Source: JAUILA01 sp964563925 (GTDB taxonomy: Bacteria; Bacteroidota; Bacteroidia; Cytophagales; Cyclobacteriaceae). From it: a stretch of 45,914 nucleotides of DNA. Location: assembly GCA_964563925.1 (NCBI GenBank), contig CAZLZD010000034.1, positions 1-45,914 on the forward strand, read 5' to 3'. Shown here in pieces: positions 34,460 through 42,740 of the stretch. The notes under the pieces were generated by a model, which did no database searches, was not told where the DNA came from, and saw only the letters and a program-made list of their open reading frames with translations. How positions within the stretch are numbered: the stretch's first letter is position 1; every line of letters starts with the position of its first letter. A program made the position numbers and the translations under genes.

Positions 34460-35947
34460 ATGAGAAATATAATTTGCAGTGTCTTACTTCTACTTCTTTT
34501 TGTCCCGCAGGGAGCGATTTCGCAGGACCAGGACTTCACGGCTGTCCGGGGTGAAGTAGACTTCAGTCAGCCAATACGCGACTGGGATGGTTTTGGTTTT
34601 AATTATGTAGAGACTTCACAGACAACCGATTACTCTGACTTTGTCCAGGAATATGGCGGGTTCAGCCTGCTGGATGAAGCCGAGAAACAGGAAATAATTG
34701 ACCTGGTATTCGGACAGGACGGGCTCAAGGTGGGGCTGGTCAAAATGTTTCTTGACCCATGGCACCAGTCCCGTGCAGGCGGCAGTTATGACCACAAGAC
34801 CACCACGCAACACATGCGTTATTTTGTCAGTGAGGGCCTGAAAAAGACCCGCTCCTGGGGTGGTGACCTGGAGATAATTACCACATTGTACGGTCCGCCT
34901 GCCTACATGACAAAGCAGAAGGTAACGCGCGGACGTGACTTCGATCCTGCATTCAAAGAAGAGATGGCCGACTACCTGGTCGACTGGGTGAGGTATCTCC
35001 GCGAGGAAGAAAACCTTCCGGTCAAATATGTATCGCTCCACAATGAGGGAGAGGACTGGTATCGCTGGCCATCCCACGGGGAAGATCCGAATATCGGTGA
35101 CGGTCATGATTACAATATGTACTGGCCCCCCGAACTGGTTGCTGAAATGGTAATTTATTTGCGTGAGAAGCTCGACCAGGCTGGATTAAATGAGGTGGGC
35201 GTAACCAACGGCGAGCCCAGCAACTGGTATCGGTTCAGTACGTGGGGATATGCCGATGTGCTCTATGATAATGAAGAAGCCCTGAACAGCCTGGGAATAA
35301 TATCCTCCCATGGTTTTTATTCCGGGGGATACAGAAACCGGTGGTTCGGTCCGCATACCAGCCAGGGTATTGACCTGCTGAGAACGAAACGTCCCGACTT
35401 GCACGCATGGGTTACGTCCACCAGCTGGAGCAACATGGATGCTAAGAACATCAAGGAAATGCACGGCAATATTTATTCTTCCAAGGTGAACGGGATCATT
35501 CCCTGGGCCGGCATCCAGCGCCCCACTCACTGGGTCGGAGGTGATCCGAATCCGGGCTCTGCCTTTACCGTCCACGAAGATGGATCTTACGAGGTACGGA
35601 GAGGGTATTATTTTTACAAGCAGGTAACACGGGCAGGGCAACCGGGGATGAAAGTGGTGCGGACGTGGTGCATGGATTCTCAGCTGGCCGTAATCGGATT
35701 TGCAGCGGGAGAAACTGCCAATGACAATTCCCTGGTGATTGTGAACTGGTCAGAATATGATAAAACCATCAGCCTGAAGATCAATGGTACAGATGCCGGA
35801 TCCTTCAGGTATTACACCACCAATGACAAGGGGGACCTGGGCAAGAAACGATATTATGATGAGGGGACCATCACCATGAACAATGAAAAGCTTGTGGTCA
35901 CTATCCCCGCGGGTTCAGTCATGACATTCTTCGAATCAAACGATTAA
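34460..35947 (+). CDS. GH30-like exported protein lacking the canonical nucleophile (paralogue A)
   Basis: This is a 495-residue protein. The ATG at 34460 gives a clean signal peptide (IICSVLLLLLFVPQGAISQ); the longer frame from 34409 runs into the terminator hairpin. The mature protein has a GH30-type layout: a short beta segment (WDGFGFNYVETSQTTDY), a TIM barrel and a C-terminal beta-sandwich (about 385-495, GYYFYKQVTRAGQPGMKVV to SVMTFFESND). N195-E196 in SLHNEGEDW gives the acid/base position. After strand 7, where GH30 enzymes have W-x-x-E, this protein has W317-V-T-S320. Other conserved acidic or polar residues are E252 (NGEPSNW) and H284 (SSHGFY). A retaining GH30 mechanism is therefore doubtful. 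Paralogue B in this window shares all these points. Substrate unknown. Confidence 0.8.
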   Translation: MRNIICSVLLLLLFVPQGAISQDQDFTAVRGEVDFSQPIRDWDGFGFNYVETSQTTDYSDFVQEYGGFSLLDEAEKQEIIDLVFGQDGLKVGLVKMFLDPWHQSRAGGSYDHKTTTQHMRYFVSEGLKKTRSWGGDLEIITTLYGPPAYMTKQKVTRGRDFDPAFKEEMADYLVDWVRYLREEENLPVKYVSLHNEGEDWYRWPSHGEDPNIGDGHDYNMYWPPELVAEMVIYLREKLDQAGLNEVGVTNGEPSNWYRFSTWGYADVLYDNEEALNSLGIISSHGFYSGGYRNRWFGPHTSQGIDLLRTKRPDLHAWVTSTSWSNMDAKNIKEMHGNIYSSKVNGIIPWAGIQRPTHWVGGDPNPGSAFTVHEDGSYEVRRGYYFYKQVTRAGQPGMKVVRTWCMDSQLAVIGFAAGETANDNSLVIVNWSEYDKTISLKINGTDAGSFRYYTTNDKGDLGKKRYYDEGTITMNNEKLVVTIPAGSVMTFFESND

Positions 35948-35962
35948 TCAAACTATTACAGC

Positions 35963-37006
35963 GTGGAAACGACCATTATTAAAGAAGTTGAGGCAAGAAT
36001 CAACTATCTGAGAGAAAACCGTGACAAGCTTGTCATTGACGGGGATACACACCCGTCGGATTTCAGCCGGTTAAGTGCGGCAAAAAGAAAGGAATTGCAG
36101 GATGATCCCAATTATTACCAGGGCCGGCCGATCAGTACGGAACAGCTCATCGCTGAGCTGGATGCTGCCGGTGTGGATATGTGCATCGCCTGGCAAAACC
36201 CGGCTGTGCTTGATTATGAAGAGATAAGGCCGGAGAACTACGAGGTGAATTTTCAGCGTCTTCGGGAGGCTAACCGACACATTCATGATTCCTCGAAGAA
36301 ATATCCGACACGCATCCTTCCCTGTGGATGGACGGACCCGAAGGCACTTGGGGTTGAGCTGGCGAAGACACTGGCCACGCAGTGTGTGGAGGAGTTCGGG
36401 TTTTCAGTGGTTAAAATGAACCCGGCCCAGAATGAATACTCCATGGACTCCCCGGATATACTGGAAGTGGTAGACCATATTGTATCACTCGGGGCCATAC
36501 CTACTTTTCACTTTGGGGGCGACAGTCCCTATACGATGCCCGATGCCCTGCGGCGGATTGCCACCCAATTCGCCGAGAGCCGGATCATCGCGGTGCATAT
36601 GGGCGGCGGCGGTTCTCATTTTGTAGACGGGGATTCGCATTACATTGAAACCAGGAAGCTCGGGCTTGAACACCCCAACCTGTTTTTCGTACTCAGTGCC
36701 ATCCGGGATTGTCATATAGAAAGTAACCTGATCACCTACCAGCTCGCTGGTGCGCCTTTTTGTAACAATATCGCCTGCGGCAGTGATGCACCGTATGGTA
36801 AAATAGTCTGGAATTTCGGGGGATTCAGGGCTCTGTTTGATCACCTATCTGATGGAAAGACCCACACTGATCCCAGAGTCAGGGAAAATCCGGCACTTTT
36901 CAGCCCGGAAGCTATTCAGAATTATATGGGCAGGAACCTGGCTGATTTGGTTTTAGCAGCCTGTGAGAATATCTTACAAGTGCAACGAAAGAAGGTGAAG
37001 GTATGA
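35963..37006 (+). CDS. Amidohydrolase-superfamily (amidohydrolase 2-type) metal-dependent hydrolase
   Basis: This 347-residue protein has no signal peptide and starts at GTG (35963). It has a TIM-barrel metal-hydrolase pattern: D28-T-H30 in VIDGDTHPSDF, H183 in TFHFGGDSP, H212 in AVHMGGGGSH and D275 in CGSDAPYG. The family includes lactonases, decarboxylases and hydrolases of sugar-acid lactones. Located between a GH30-like gene and a TRAP transporter, it could open a lactone of a sugar acid imported by that transporter, but amide or C-C bond cleavage cannot be excluded. Cytoplasmic by sequence. The 15-bp gap to the preceding gene and 34-bp gap to DctQ fit one operon. Confidence 0.8.
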   Translation: METTIIKEVEARINYLRENRDKLVIDGDTHPSDFSRLSAAKRKELQDDPNYYQGRPISTEQLIAELDAAGVDMCIAWQNPAVLDYEEIRPENYEVNFQRLREANRHIHDSSKKYPTRILPCGWTDPKALGVELAKTLATQCVEEFGFSVVKMNPAQNEYSMDSPDILEVVDHIVSLGAIPTFHFGGDSPYTMPDALRRIATQFAESRIIAVHMGGGGSHFVDGDSHYIETRKLGLEHPNLFFVLSAIRDCHIESNLITYQLAGAPFCNNIACGSDAPYGKIVWNFGGFRALFDHLSDGKTHTDPRVRENPALFSPEAIQNYMGRNLADLVLAACENILQVQRKKVKV

Positions 37007-37040
37007 GAGGTAAGATCATTCATAAACAGGTTCGTTATTT

Positions 37041-37520
37041 ATGCTTGTAAAACTGAACCGCTTCGTTCACCGCTGTCTTTACTGGACCACCGCAGGAACC
37101 TGCGCCCTTTTTCTTGTAATGGTCCTGCTCTCGGTATTGACAAGGTATGTCTTTAAATCACCCCTGCTTGGCTCCGTCGAGCTGAGCCGGATATTCTTTC
37201 TGTGGTCTTGCTTCACAGGGGCCGCGCTGTGCTATCGCCAGCAATCCCACATAGCGATCACCTTCCTGACAGACAGGCTGCCACCAAGGCTTTCAAGGTT
37301 GCTTTCGGTCGGACTATATGCCTTTCAATTGCCGTTCCTGTTCGTACTCGGTTATTCTTCGATTCAGGTGGTGAATTTACTGTATCCCACCGAATTGCCC
37401 ATGCTGAATGCCAGCCAGGCACTGTTGTACCTGCCGGTGCCGGTATGTGTCCTATGCCTGGTGCTGTTTTGCCTGGAATTTATGATTGAAAACATTCGCG
37501 GTAAACCGGTTAACCTATGA
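37041..37520 (+). CDS. dctQ: TRAP transporter small membrane subunit (DctQ)
   Basis: This 159-residue inner-membrane protein has four hydrophobic helices and the DctQ-type sequence VLLSVLTRYVFKSPLLGSVELSRIFFLWSCFTGAALCYRQQSHI. It pairs with the large subunit encoded next (ATGA overlap) in a sodium-driven tripartite transporter. Position beside DctM and DctP makes the assignment firm. TRAP systems usually import carboxylated substrates such as sugar acids or sialic acid. Confidence 0.93.
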   Translation: MLVKLNRFVHRCLYWTTAGTCALFLVMVLLSVLTRYVFKSPLLGSVELSRIFFLWSCFTGAALCYRQQSHIAITFLTDRLPPRLSRLLSVGLYAFQLPFLFVLGYSSIQVVNLLYPTELPMLNASQALLYLPVPVCVLCLVLFCLEFMIENIRGKPVNL

Positions 37521-38797
37521 TGCTGATTATTCTCATAGTGTCCTTTGTGATCCTCGCGTGCCTCCGTTTTCCGGTAGCGCTCGCCCTTGGGATGGCAGCT
37601 ATGCTCGCAATTATTGTCACTCCGGGTATACCGCTTGAATCCATTCCTCATAAAATGGTGAATGGAATCGACTCCTATGTCTTTATAGCCATCCCGTTGT
37701 TCCTGCTGGCCGGCCGATTGATGAATGCCGGGGGGATCACGGACCGGATTTTTAATTTTGCCCGGTTGCTGGTGGGACATATCAGCGGAGGACTCGCCCA
37801 TGCCAATGTGGTGGCCAGTATCATCTTCTCGTGGATGTCGGGTTCTGCAGTGGCAGCCGTAGGCGGACTCGGGGAAATAGAATTAAAGGCGATGAAGGAG
37901 AATGGGTATGACGGTCCGTTTGCCGCTTCCGTCACCACGGCAGCCTCGGTGCTGGGACCTATCATTCCACCAAGTATTCCTTTTATCATCTATGCCGCCA
38001 TGACGGAAAACTCCGTGGGCAAGCTTTTCCTGGCAGGTATTCTCCCGGGAATCTTCATGGCTGTTGCGATTATGGTCCTGATATATGTGATCAGCAAGCG
38101 ACGAAACTATCCCAAAGATCCGCCGGCCAGTTTGAAGCGGGTGATGAAAGCCTCGGCTGATGCCGTGGTGCCGCTGCTGATGCCGGTAATCATGCTTGGC
38201 GGCATTGCAGTAGGTATATTTACACCGACAGAAGCTGCCGGGGTAGCCGTGGCTTATGCCTTGCTGATCAGTATGTTTTACTACCGGACACTGACCTGGA
38301 AGGACCTTCCGGCCATCTTTGTAGAAACAATGATCACCACCTCGGTGGTCACTTTTGTGATTTCGTTCACTGCACCCTTTTCTTATCTTCTGACGATCCA
38401 GGAAGCTGGTGACCTGGTCACTGCCCTGGTTACCGGCCTTACTGAAAACAAGTATGTGGTTTTGCTTATGATCAATATACTGCTGCTGGTCTTCGGGGCT
38501 ATTATGGAGGCCGGAGTCGTGCTGATTCTTTTCATTCCCATATTATACCCCCTGGCTATGGACCTGGGAATTGACCCCATCCATTTCGGGGTGATTATGG
38601 TGGTCAATCTGATGATCGGGGTCGCGACCCCACCAATGGGTGTGTGCCTGTTTGTGATGAGCCACATCAGCGGGATTAAGCTGGAAGTGCTGATGCGCAG
38701 GATCCTGCCATTCCTCATACCTATGATCCTGGTCCTGTTGCTCATTACCTACGTCCCGGATCTTGTTACCTGGCTGCCTGAACGCTGGATGAAATGA
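37517..38797 (+). CDS. dctM: TRAP transporter large membrane subunit (DctM)
   Basis: This is a 426-residue polytopic permease with about 12 helices. Typical DctM stretches are IAIPLFLLAGRLMNAGGITDRIFNFA, HANVVASIIFSWMSGSAVAAVGGLG, VLGPIIPPSIPFIIYA, GIFTPTEAAGVAVAYAL and GVATPPMGVCLFV. It forms the ion-coupled transport channel with DctQ, taking substrate from DctP. Start and stop both overlap neighbours by four bases, giving DctQ-DctM-DctP translational coupling. Length is normal for the family, with no sign of decay. Confidence 0.95.
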   Translation: MMLIILIVSFVILACLRFPVALALGMAAMLAIIVTPGIPLESIPHKMVNGIDSYVFIAIPLFLLAGRLMNAGGITDRIFNFARLLVGHISGGLAHANVVASIIFSWMSGSAVAAVGGLGEIELKAMKENGYDGPFAASVTTAASVLGPIIPPSIPFIIYAAMTENSVGKLFLAGILPGIFMAVAIMVLIYVISKRRNYPKDPPASLKRVMKASADAVVPLLMPVIMLGGIAVGIFTPTEAAGVAVAYALLISMFYYRTLTWKDLPAIFVETMITTSVVTFVISFTAPFSYLLTIQEAGDLVTALVTGLTENKYVVLLMINILLLVFGAIMEAGVVLILFIPILYPLAMDLGIDPIHFGVIMVVNLMIGVATPPMGVCLFVMSHISGIKLEVLMRRILPFLIPMILVLLLITYVPDLVTWLPERWMK

Positions 38798-39804
38798 TCA
38801 CCAGAATCTACCATATGGCCCGGTACGCAATGCTGTTTGTGATTGCCCTGATGGCAGGATCGCTTATTACTTCCTGTGGTGAAAATACGTCGAAAGTACA
38901 GGTGGTGAAAATCGGCCTGACCCACGGCAAGAATCACTCCTTTACCCAGGCACTGGAACGATTTGCCAGACAGGTTGAAGAGGAAACGTCGGGAAAATAT
39001 GAGCTCAGGATCTTTCACAGCTCTCAATTGGGCGGGGAAAAGGAAATGCAGGAAATGCTCACCATTGGCAGCCTGGATCTTTCGCTGAGCGGCATTGTCA
39101 ATACCTATGAGCCTTTGTTTGCGGTGTTTGAATTGCCCTATCTCTACGAAGACCGTGCACATGTACTGCGTGTAAACTCCGGTGAAGTAATGCAGGAAGT
39201 ATCCCGATCACTAAATGATCATAATATCCGCCTGATCGGGTTTTATGAAAACGGATTCCGGCATATTTCGAATTCCGTGCGTCCGGTGATGAAACCCGAG
39301 GATGTGGAAGGACTTATGATCAGAACGCCTGAAAACCCGGCCCAGATTGAAACGATAAGGGCCCTGGGGGCGATACCTGCACCCATGAGTTTTTCCGAGC
39401 TCTACACCGCCTTGCTTCAGGGTGTGGTGGACGGACAGGAGAATCCGCTGCAAAATATCTGGTACGGCAGGATGTATGAGGCCCAGCCATACATATCAAA
39501 GACCTACCACATCTATAATTCGGTATATGTGCTGAGCTCACTGCGTTTCTGGGACAGCCTGCCTGAAAGAGACCGGGAAATTTTCGACCGGGCCCTGAAG
39601 CAATCGAGTGAATGGCAGCTCGGCTTTATGGAAAATTCTGACCGCGAACTTGAAGCCAAAATGAAGGAGCTGGGGGTCGAGTTCACCTCGCCGGACCTTG
39701 GTCCATTTGAACAAAAAACCCGCCAGGCGTACGAGGTCATTTATGATACATACGGACCTGAAGCAAAGAAAATTGTGGAACGAATAAAATCATTGAAGGA
39801 ATGA
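38794..39804 (+). CDS. dctP: TRAP transporter substrate-binding lipoprotein (DctP)
   Basis: This is a 336-residue binding protein. The N-terminus MARYAMLFVIALMAGSLITSC (Cys28 counted from the ATG at 38794; ATG 38815 is equally possible) predicts lipid anchoring. Family marks are VVKIGLTHGKNHSFTQALERFA, HSSQLGGEKEMQEML, the conserved carboxylate-binding arginine R177 in LMIRTPENP and FSELYTALLQGVVDGQENP. These predict binding of a carboxylate ligand, such as a uronate or aldonate. The gene overlaps both DctM and the next binding-protein gene by ATGA. Confidence 0.93.
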   Translation: MITRIYHMARYAMLFVIALMAGSLITSCGENTSKVQVVKIGLTHGKNHSFTQALERFARQVEEETSGKYELRIFHSSQLGGEKEMQEMLTIGSLDLSLSGIVNTYEPLFAVFELPYLYEDRAHVLRVNSGEVMQEVSRSLNDHNIRLIGFYENGFRHISNSVRPVMKPEDVEGLMIRTPENPAQIETIRALGAIPAPMSFSELYTALLQGVVDGQENPLQNIWYGRMYEAQPYISKTYHIYNSVYVLSSLRFWDSLPERDREIFDRALKQSSEWQLGFMENSDRELEAKMKELGVEFTSPDLGPFEQKTRQAYEVIYDTYGPEAKKIVERIKSLKE

Positions 39805-40790
39805 GATGGGTATTGCACATAGCGCTTTACGTATTATTCACCGCGTGTACCGCGAATCAGGAGGGGCAAGTGGAAAAGGGAGCAACAAAAATATTTTATC
39901 TTAATTCCTATCACCCCGGCTATAAGCCTTCTGATGATATACGGGACGGATTTGATCGTGTCATTAACGCTGATTCTGAGGTCATCACCTTTTACCTGGA
40001 CAGTAAGCGACTCGATGAAACGGAGGTTATGCAACGGGCCGACAGCGCCATCCGGCTGATCCGCTCATTTGCCCCGGATGTGATCGTCACTTCGGACGAT
40101 AATGCCATCAAATACGTTATCGAACCACATTTCAAGAATGGACCGTTCCCGGTGGTTTTTACCGGTGTGAACTGGCAATGCGATCAGTATGGTTTACCCA
40201 CCGACTATGTCACCGGAATCCTGGAGATACTTCCGGTCCGGACAACCGTGGATACCCTGAAGAATTATTTTCCCGATATCATGGATATGGCGGTGCTCTC
40301 GGAGAATTCCACGTCGGAACAAAAGAACAAGGAAATTTTCTCTTCTCTGTTTGCTGATCAGGACCTGCGGATACACTATCGCCTGGTCAATGAATTTGAT
40401 GCGTGGAAATCGGCCTTTGACTCACTCAATAATTCTGTAGACCTGGTCTTCCTGCCGACCAACGGTTCGATCCGTAACTGGGATGACGCCGAGGCAGAGG
40501 CGTGGGTGAAGTCACAAATAGAGGTGCCTGTGGCGACCTGCGATGACTTCATGATGCAGTATGCGGTATTCGGACTCACAAAACGACCTGATGAGATGGG
40601 AGAATGGGCCGCTCACCGGGTGATGGAAATTCTCTCCGGTAAAGATGTTTCCTCAATTGCTGTCACCACCAATAAGACCTATGAAGCCTGGATAAACCCA
40701 GTCCTGTCGGAAGAGATCGGATTTTCTCCCGGTGATTCCCTGTCAGCCCGGCTCCGTCAATTTCAAACCGAAAACAGTGAAAGTCCATGA
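39801..40790 (+). CDS. ABC-type substrate-binding lipoprotein (TrpX/ABC_sub_bind-like), solo
   Basis: This is a 329-residue lipoprotein (VLFTAC, Cys16). The domain begins IFYLNSYHPGYKPSDDIRDGF, a phrase typical of ABC_sub_bind-type proteins, and continues as a two-lobed Rossmann-like binding protein (FAPDVIVTSDDNAIKYVI, FPVVFTGVNW, VATCDDFMMQYAVFG, EWAAHRVMEIL). No ABC permease or ATPase gene is nearby. Its ATGA overlap with DctP and with the following esterase shows it is made with the TRAP system. It could be a sensor or an extra binding protein feeding the TRAP transporter. Domains of this type also sit in front of signalling proteins, but no signalling domain is attached here. Confidence 0.83.
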   Translation: MRWVLHIALYVLFTACTANQEGQVEKGATKIFYLNSYHPGYKPSDDIRDGFDRVINADSEVITFYLDSKRLDETEVMQRADSAIRLIRSFAPDVIVTSDDNAIKYVIEPHFKNGPFPVVFTGVNWQCDQYGLPTDYVTGILEILPVRTTVDTLKNYFPDIMDMAVLSENSTSEQKNKEIFSSLFADQDLRIHYRLVNEFDAWKSAFDSLNNSVDLVFLPTNGSIRNWDDAEAEAWVKSQIEVPVATCDDFMMQYAVFGLTKRPDEMGEWAAHRVMEILSGKDVSSIAVTTNKTYEAWINPVLSEEIGFSPGDSLSARLRQFQTENSESP

Positions 40791-42736
40791 GCCGGGTATT
40801 TCATACTGTATATCTCTGTTTGCCGGGAGTATTCTTTCTGTTCATTTCCCCGGTGCAGGCGGAAGTAAGGCTTGCCAATGTATTCAGCTCCAATATGGTC
40901 CTTCAGCGCAATGCCAGTGTACCTGTTTGGGGCACCGCCGCCCCAGGTGAAGAAATCATTATTGAATTCAGAGAATCCACGTATAAAACGTCGGCAGACA
41001 ACCTGGGCCAATGGGAAGTGCAATTGAAACCGCAAAAGGAGGGAGGACCTTTTCAGCTGATTGTACAAGGCCAAAACCGTATTCTCCTGGAGAATATTCT
41101 GGTGGGGGATGTCTGGCTTTGTGCCGGACAGTCCAACATGGAGTGGCCGCTGGAGGAAACCACAGACGGGTATCGTGGGATTGCCGAATCATCCCATGAT
41201 CGTTTGCGCTTACTGCATATCCCTAGAACCGGAGCCCTTTCCCCGGCAGAGGATATTCCTGCTAATAACTGGGCGATTTCAGGCCCTCATTCGACCCGGC
41301 GGTTTTCAGCAGTGGGCTATTATTTCGGAAAGGAAATTCTGGAGACACAGGATATCCCGGTCGGACTCATCCAGGCTGCCTGGGGAGGTACGATGATCGA
41401 GGGCTGGATGCGGGAAGCGTTGCTCAGGGGTTACCCTGATGCCGTTGAAAAACTTACTTACCTGGAGCAGTTTGACCAGGTACCCATTCGGGAAGAAAAG
41501 CTGGCAACATGGCGTGAAGAAGTAGCCAGCCTTGATCCCGGCCTGCGGGACGGTGAACCTGTATGGGCCCTGTCCGGCCTGGATGACTCCGGCTGGCAGA
41601 CCTTTACGTTCCCGGGCTATTGGGAAGAAGAAAGGGAACTGGAATGGGATGGCAGCGTGTGGTTCCGGAAAACAGTAGAAATTTCAGAGTCACCCGCTGC
41701 AGACGGCGTTCTGCACTTAGGCCTGGTAGATGATGTGGCCGATATATATGTAAACGGCCACCAGCTTGATAAGGAATACCAGAGTAAATGGCTGGAGCGT
41801 ATTTTCAGCGTACCCGCGGCAATGCTGAACGAGGGAGAGAATGTGATCACCCTTCGTATTCTCGATTATGATCTGCGCGGCGGCATAGGCGGCGTGGAGA
41901 ATGAGTATTACCTGAAGCTGAATAATACCATCTACCCGCTATACGGCGAATGGAAGATGAGGAAGGGGGCCAACGCAGCAAAGCTTGAGCAGATTCGGGC
42001 TAACCTGGATGAGAAGCATCTGCCGGCCATCATGTACAACGGCATGATCCATCCGATCAGGAGGTTGCCTGTAACGGGTGTGATCTGGTACCAGGGGGAA
42101 TCCAATACGAAGGAACCTGGACGTTATGAGGAGATGCTGAAATCCATGATCAGGGACTGGCGGACCTGGTGGGGGGATGACCTAACCTTTCTGGTAGTTC
42201 AGCTGTCAAGTTTCGAGGAGCCCGAACTGTTTTACCCGTTTGGCGACTGGGCACAAATCCGTGAAGCACAGCAACAAGTGCTGGACCTGCCGGGTACCGG
42301 CGTGGCGGTAACGATCGACCTGAGTGACCCTGGAAATCCAAATAATATCCATCCGAGGGATAAGGCACCTGTCGGTCACCGCCTGGCCCTGCTCGCCAGG
42401 CAGATTGCCTACAATGAAACTATTATTGCCTCAGGTCCGGTTCCCACAGCTGCAGAATTCCGGGAACATACGGTGCTTGTCACTTTTGAAAATACAGCAG
42501 GAGGATTGGCAACATCGGATCCGTATGGTTATCTCCGTGGGTTTCGCATTCGAACACAACAAGGTGATACCCTGAACGTGCGTGCTACTATTGAGGAAAA
42601 TAAGATCCTGCTGGAACATCCTGATTTAACCGGGCCGGTAGAAGTTTTGTACGGTTGGTCGGATTACCCGGCCGATGCCAATTTGAAAAATGAGGCTGGC
42701 CTTCCGGCTTCGCCTTTCAGAATTAAAAGGAAATAA
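40787..42736 (+). CDS. Sialate O-acetylesterase-type SGNH esterase with inserted beta domain
   Basis: This is a 649-residue exported esterase (signal peptide to about QAEV, residue 25). An N-terminal beta domain (SSNMVLQRNASVPVWGTAAPG) leads into the SGNH core with nucleophile S116 in CAGQSNMEWPL. The core is interrupted at about 255-385 by a beta-galactosidase-like jelly-roll domain (WQTFTFPGYWEEERELEWDG, VWFRKTVEI, DDVADIYVNGHQL). It then resumes with VIWYQGESN and ends with the Asp/His region NIHPRDKAPVGHR. This layout is that of the sialate O-acetylesterase group (CE20 and relatives), which also deacetylates plant and algal polysaccharides. In a PUL it most likely removes acyl groups from the glycan, not from sialic acid. 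Confidence 0.9.
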   Translation: MSRVFHTVYLCLPGVFFLFISPVQAEVRLANVFSSNMVLQRNASVPVWGTAAPGEEIIIEFRESTYKTSADNLGQWEVQLKPQKEGGPFQLIVQGQNRILLENILVGDVWLCAGQSNMEWPLEETTDGYRGIAESSHDRLRLLHIPRTGALSPAEDIPANNWAISGPHSTRRFSAVGYYFGKEILETQDIPVGLIQAAWGGTMIEGWMREALLRGYPDAVEKLTYLEQFDQVPIREEKLATWREEVASLDPGLRDGEPVWALSGLDDSGWQTFTFPGYWEEERELEWDGSVWFRKTVEISESPAADGVLHLGLVDDVADIYVNGHQLDKEYQSKWLERIFSVPAAMLNEGENVITLRILDYDLRGGIGGVENEYYLKLNNTIYPLYGEWKMRKGANAAKLEQIRANLDEKHLPAIMYNGMIHPIRRLPVTGVIWYQGESNTKEPGRYEEMLKSMIRDWRTWWGDDLTFLVVQLSSFEEPELFYPFGDWAQIREAQQQVLDLPGTGVAVTIDLSDPGNPNNIHPRDKAPVGHRLALLARQIAYNETIIASGPVPTAAEFREHTVLVTFENTAGGLATSDPYGYLRGFRIRTQQGDTLNVRATIEENKILLEHPDLTGPVEVLYGWSDYPADANLKNEAGLPASPFRIKRK

Positions 42737-42740
42737 TATC

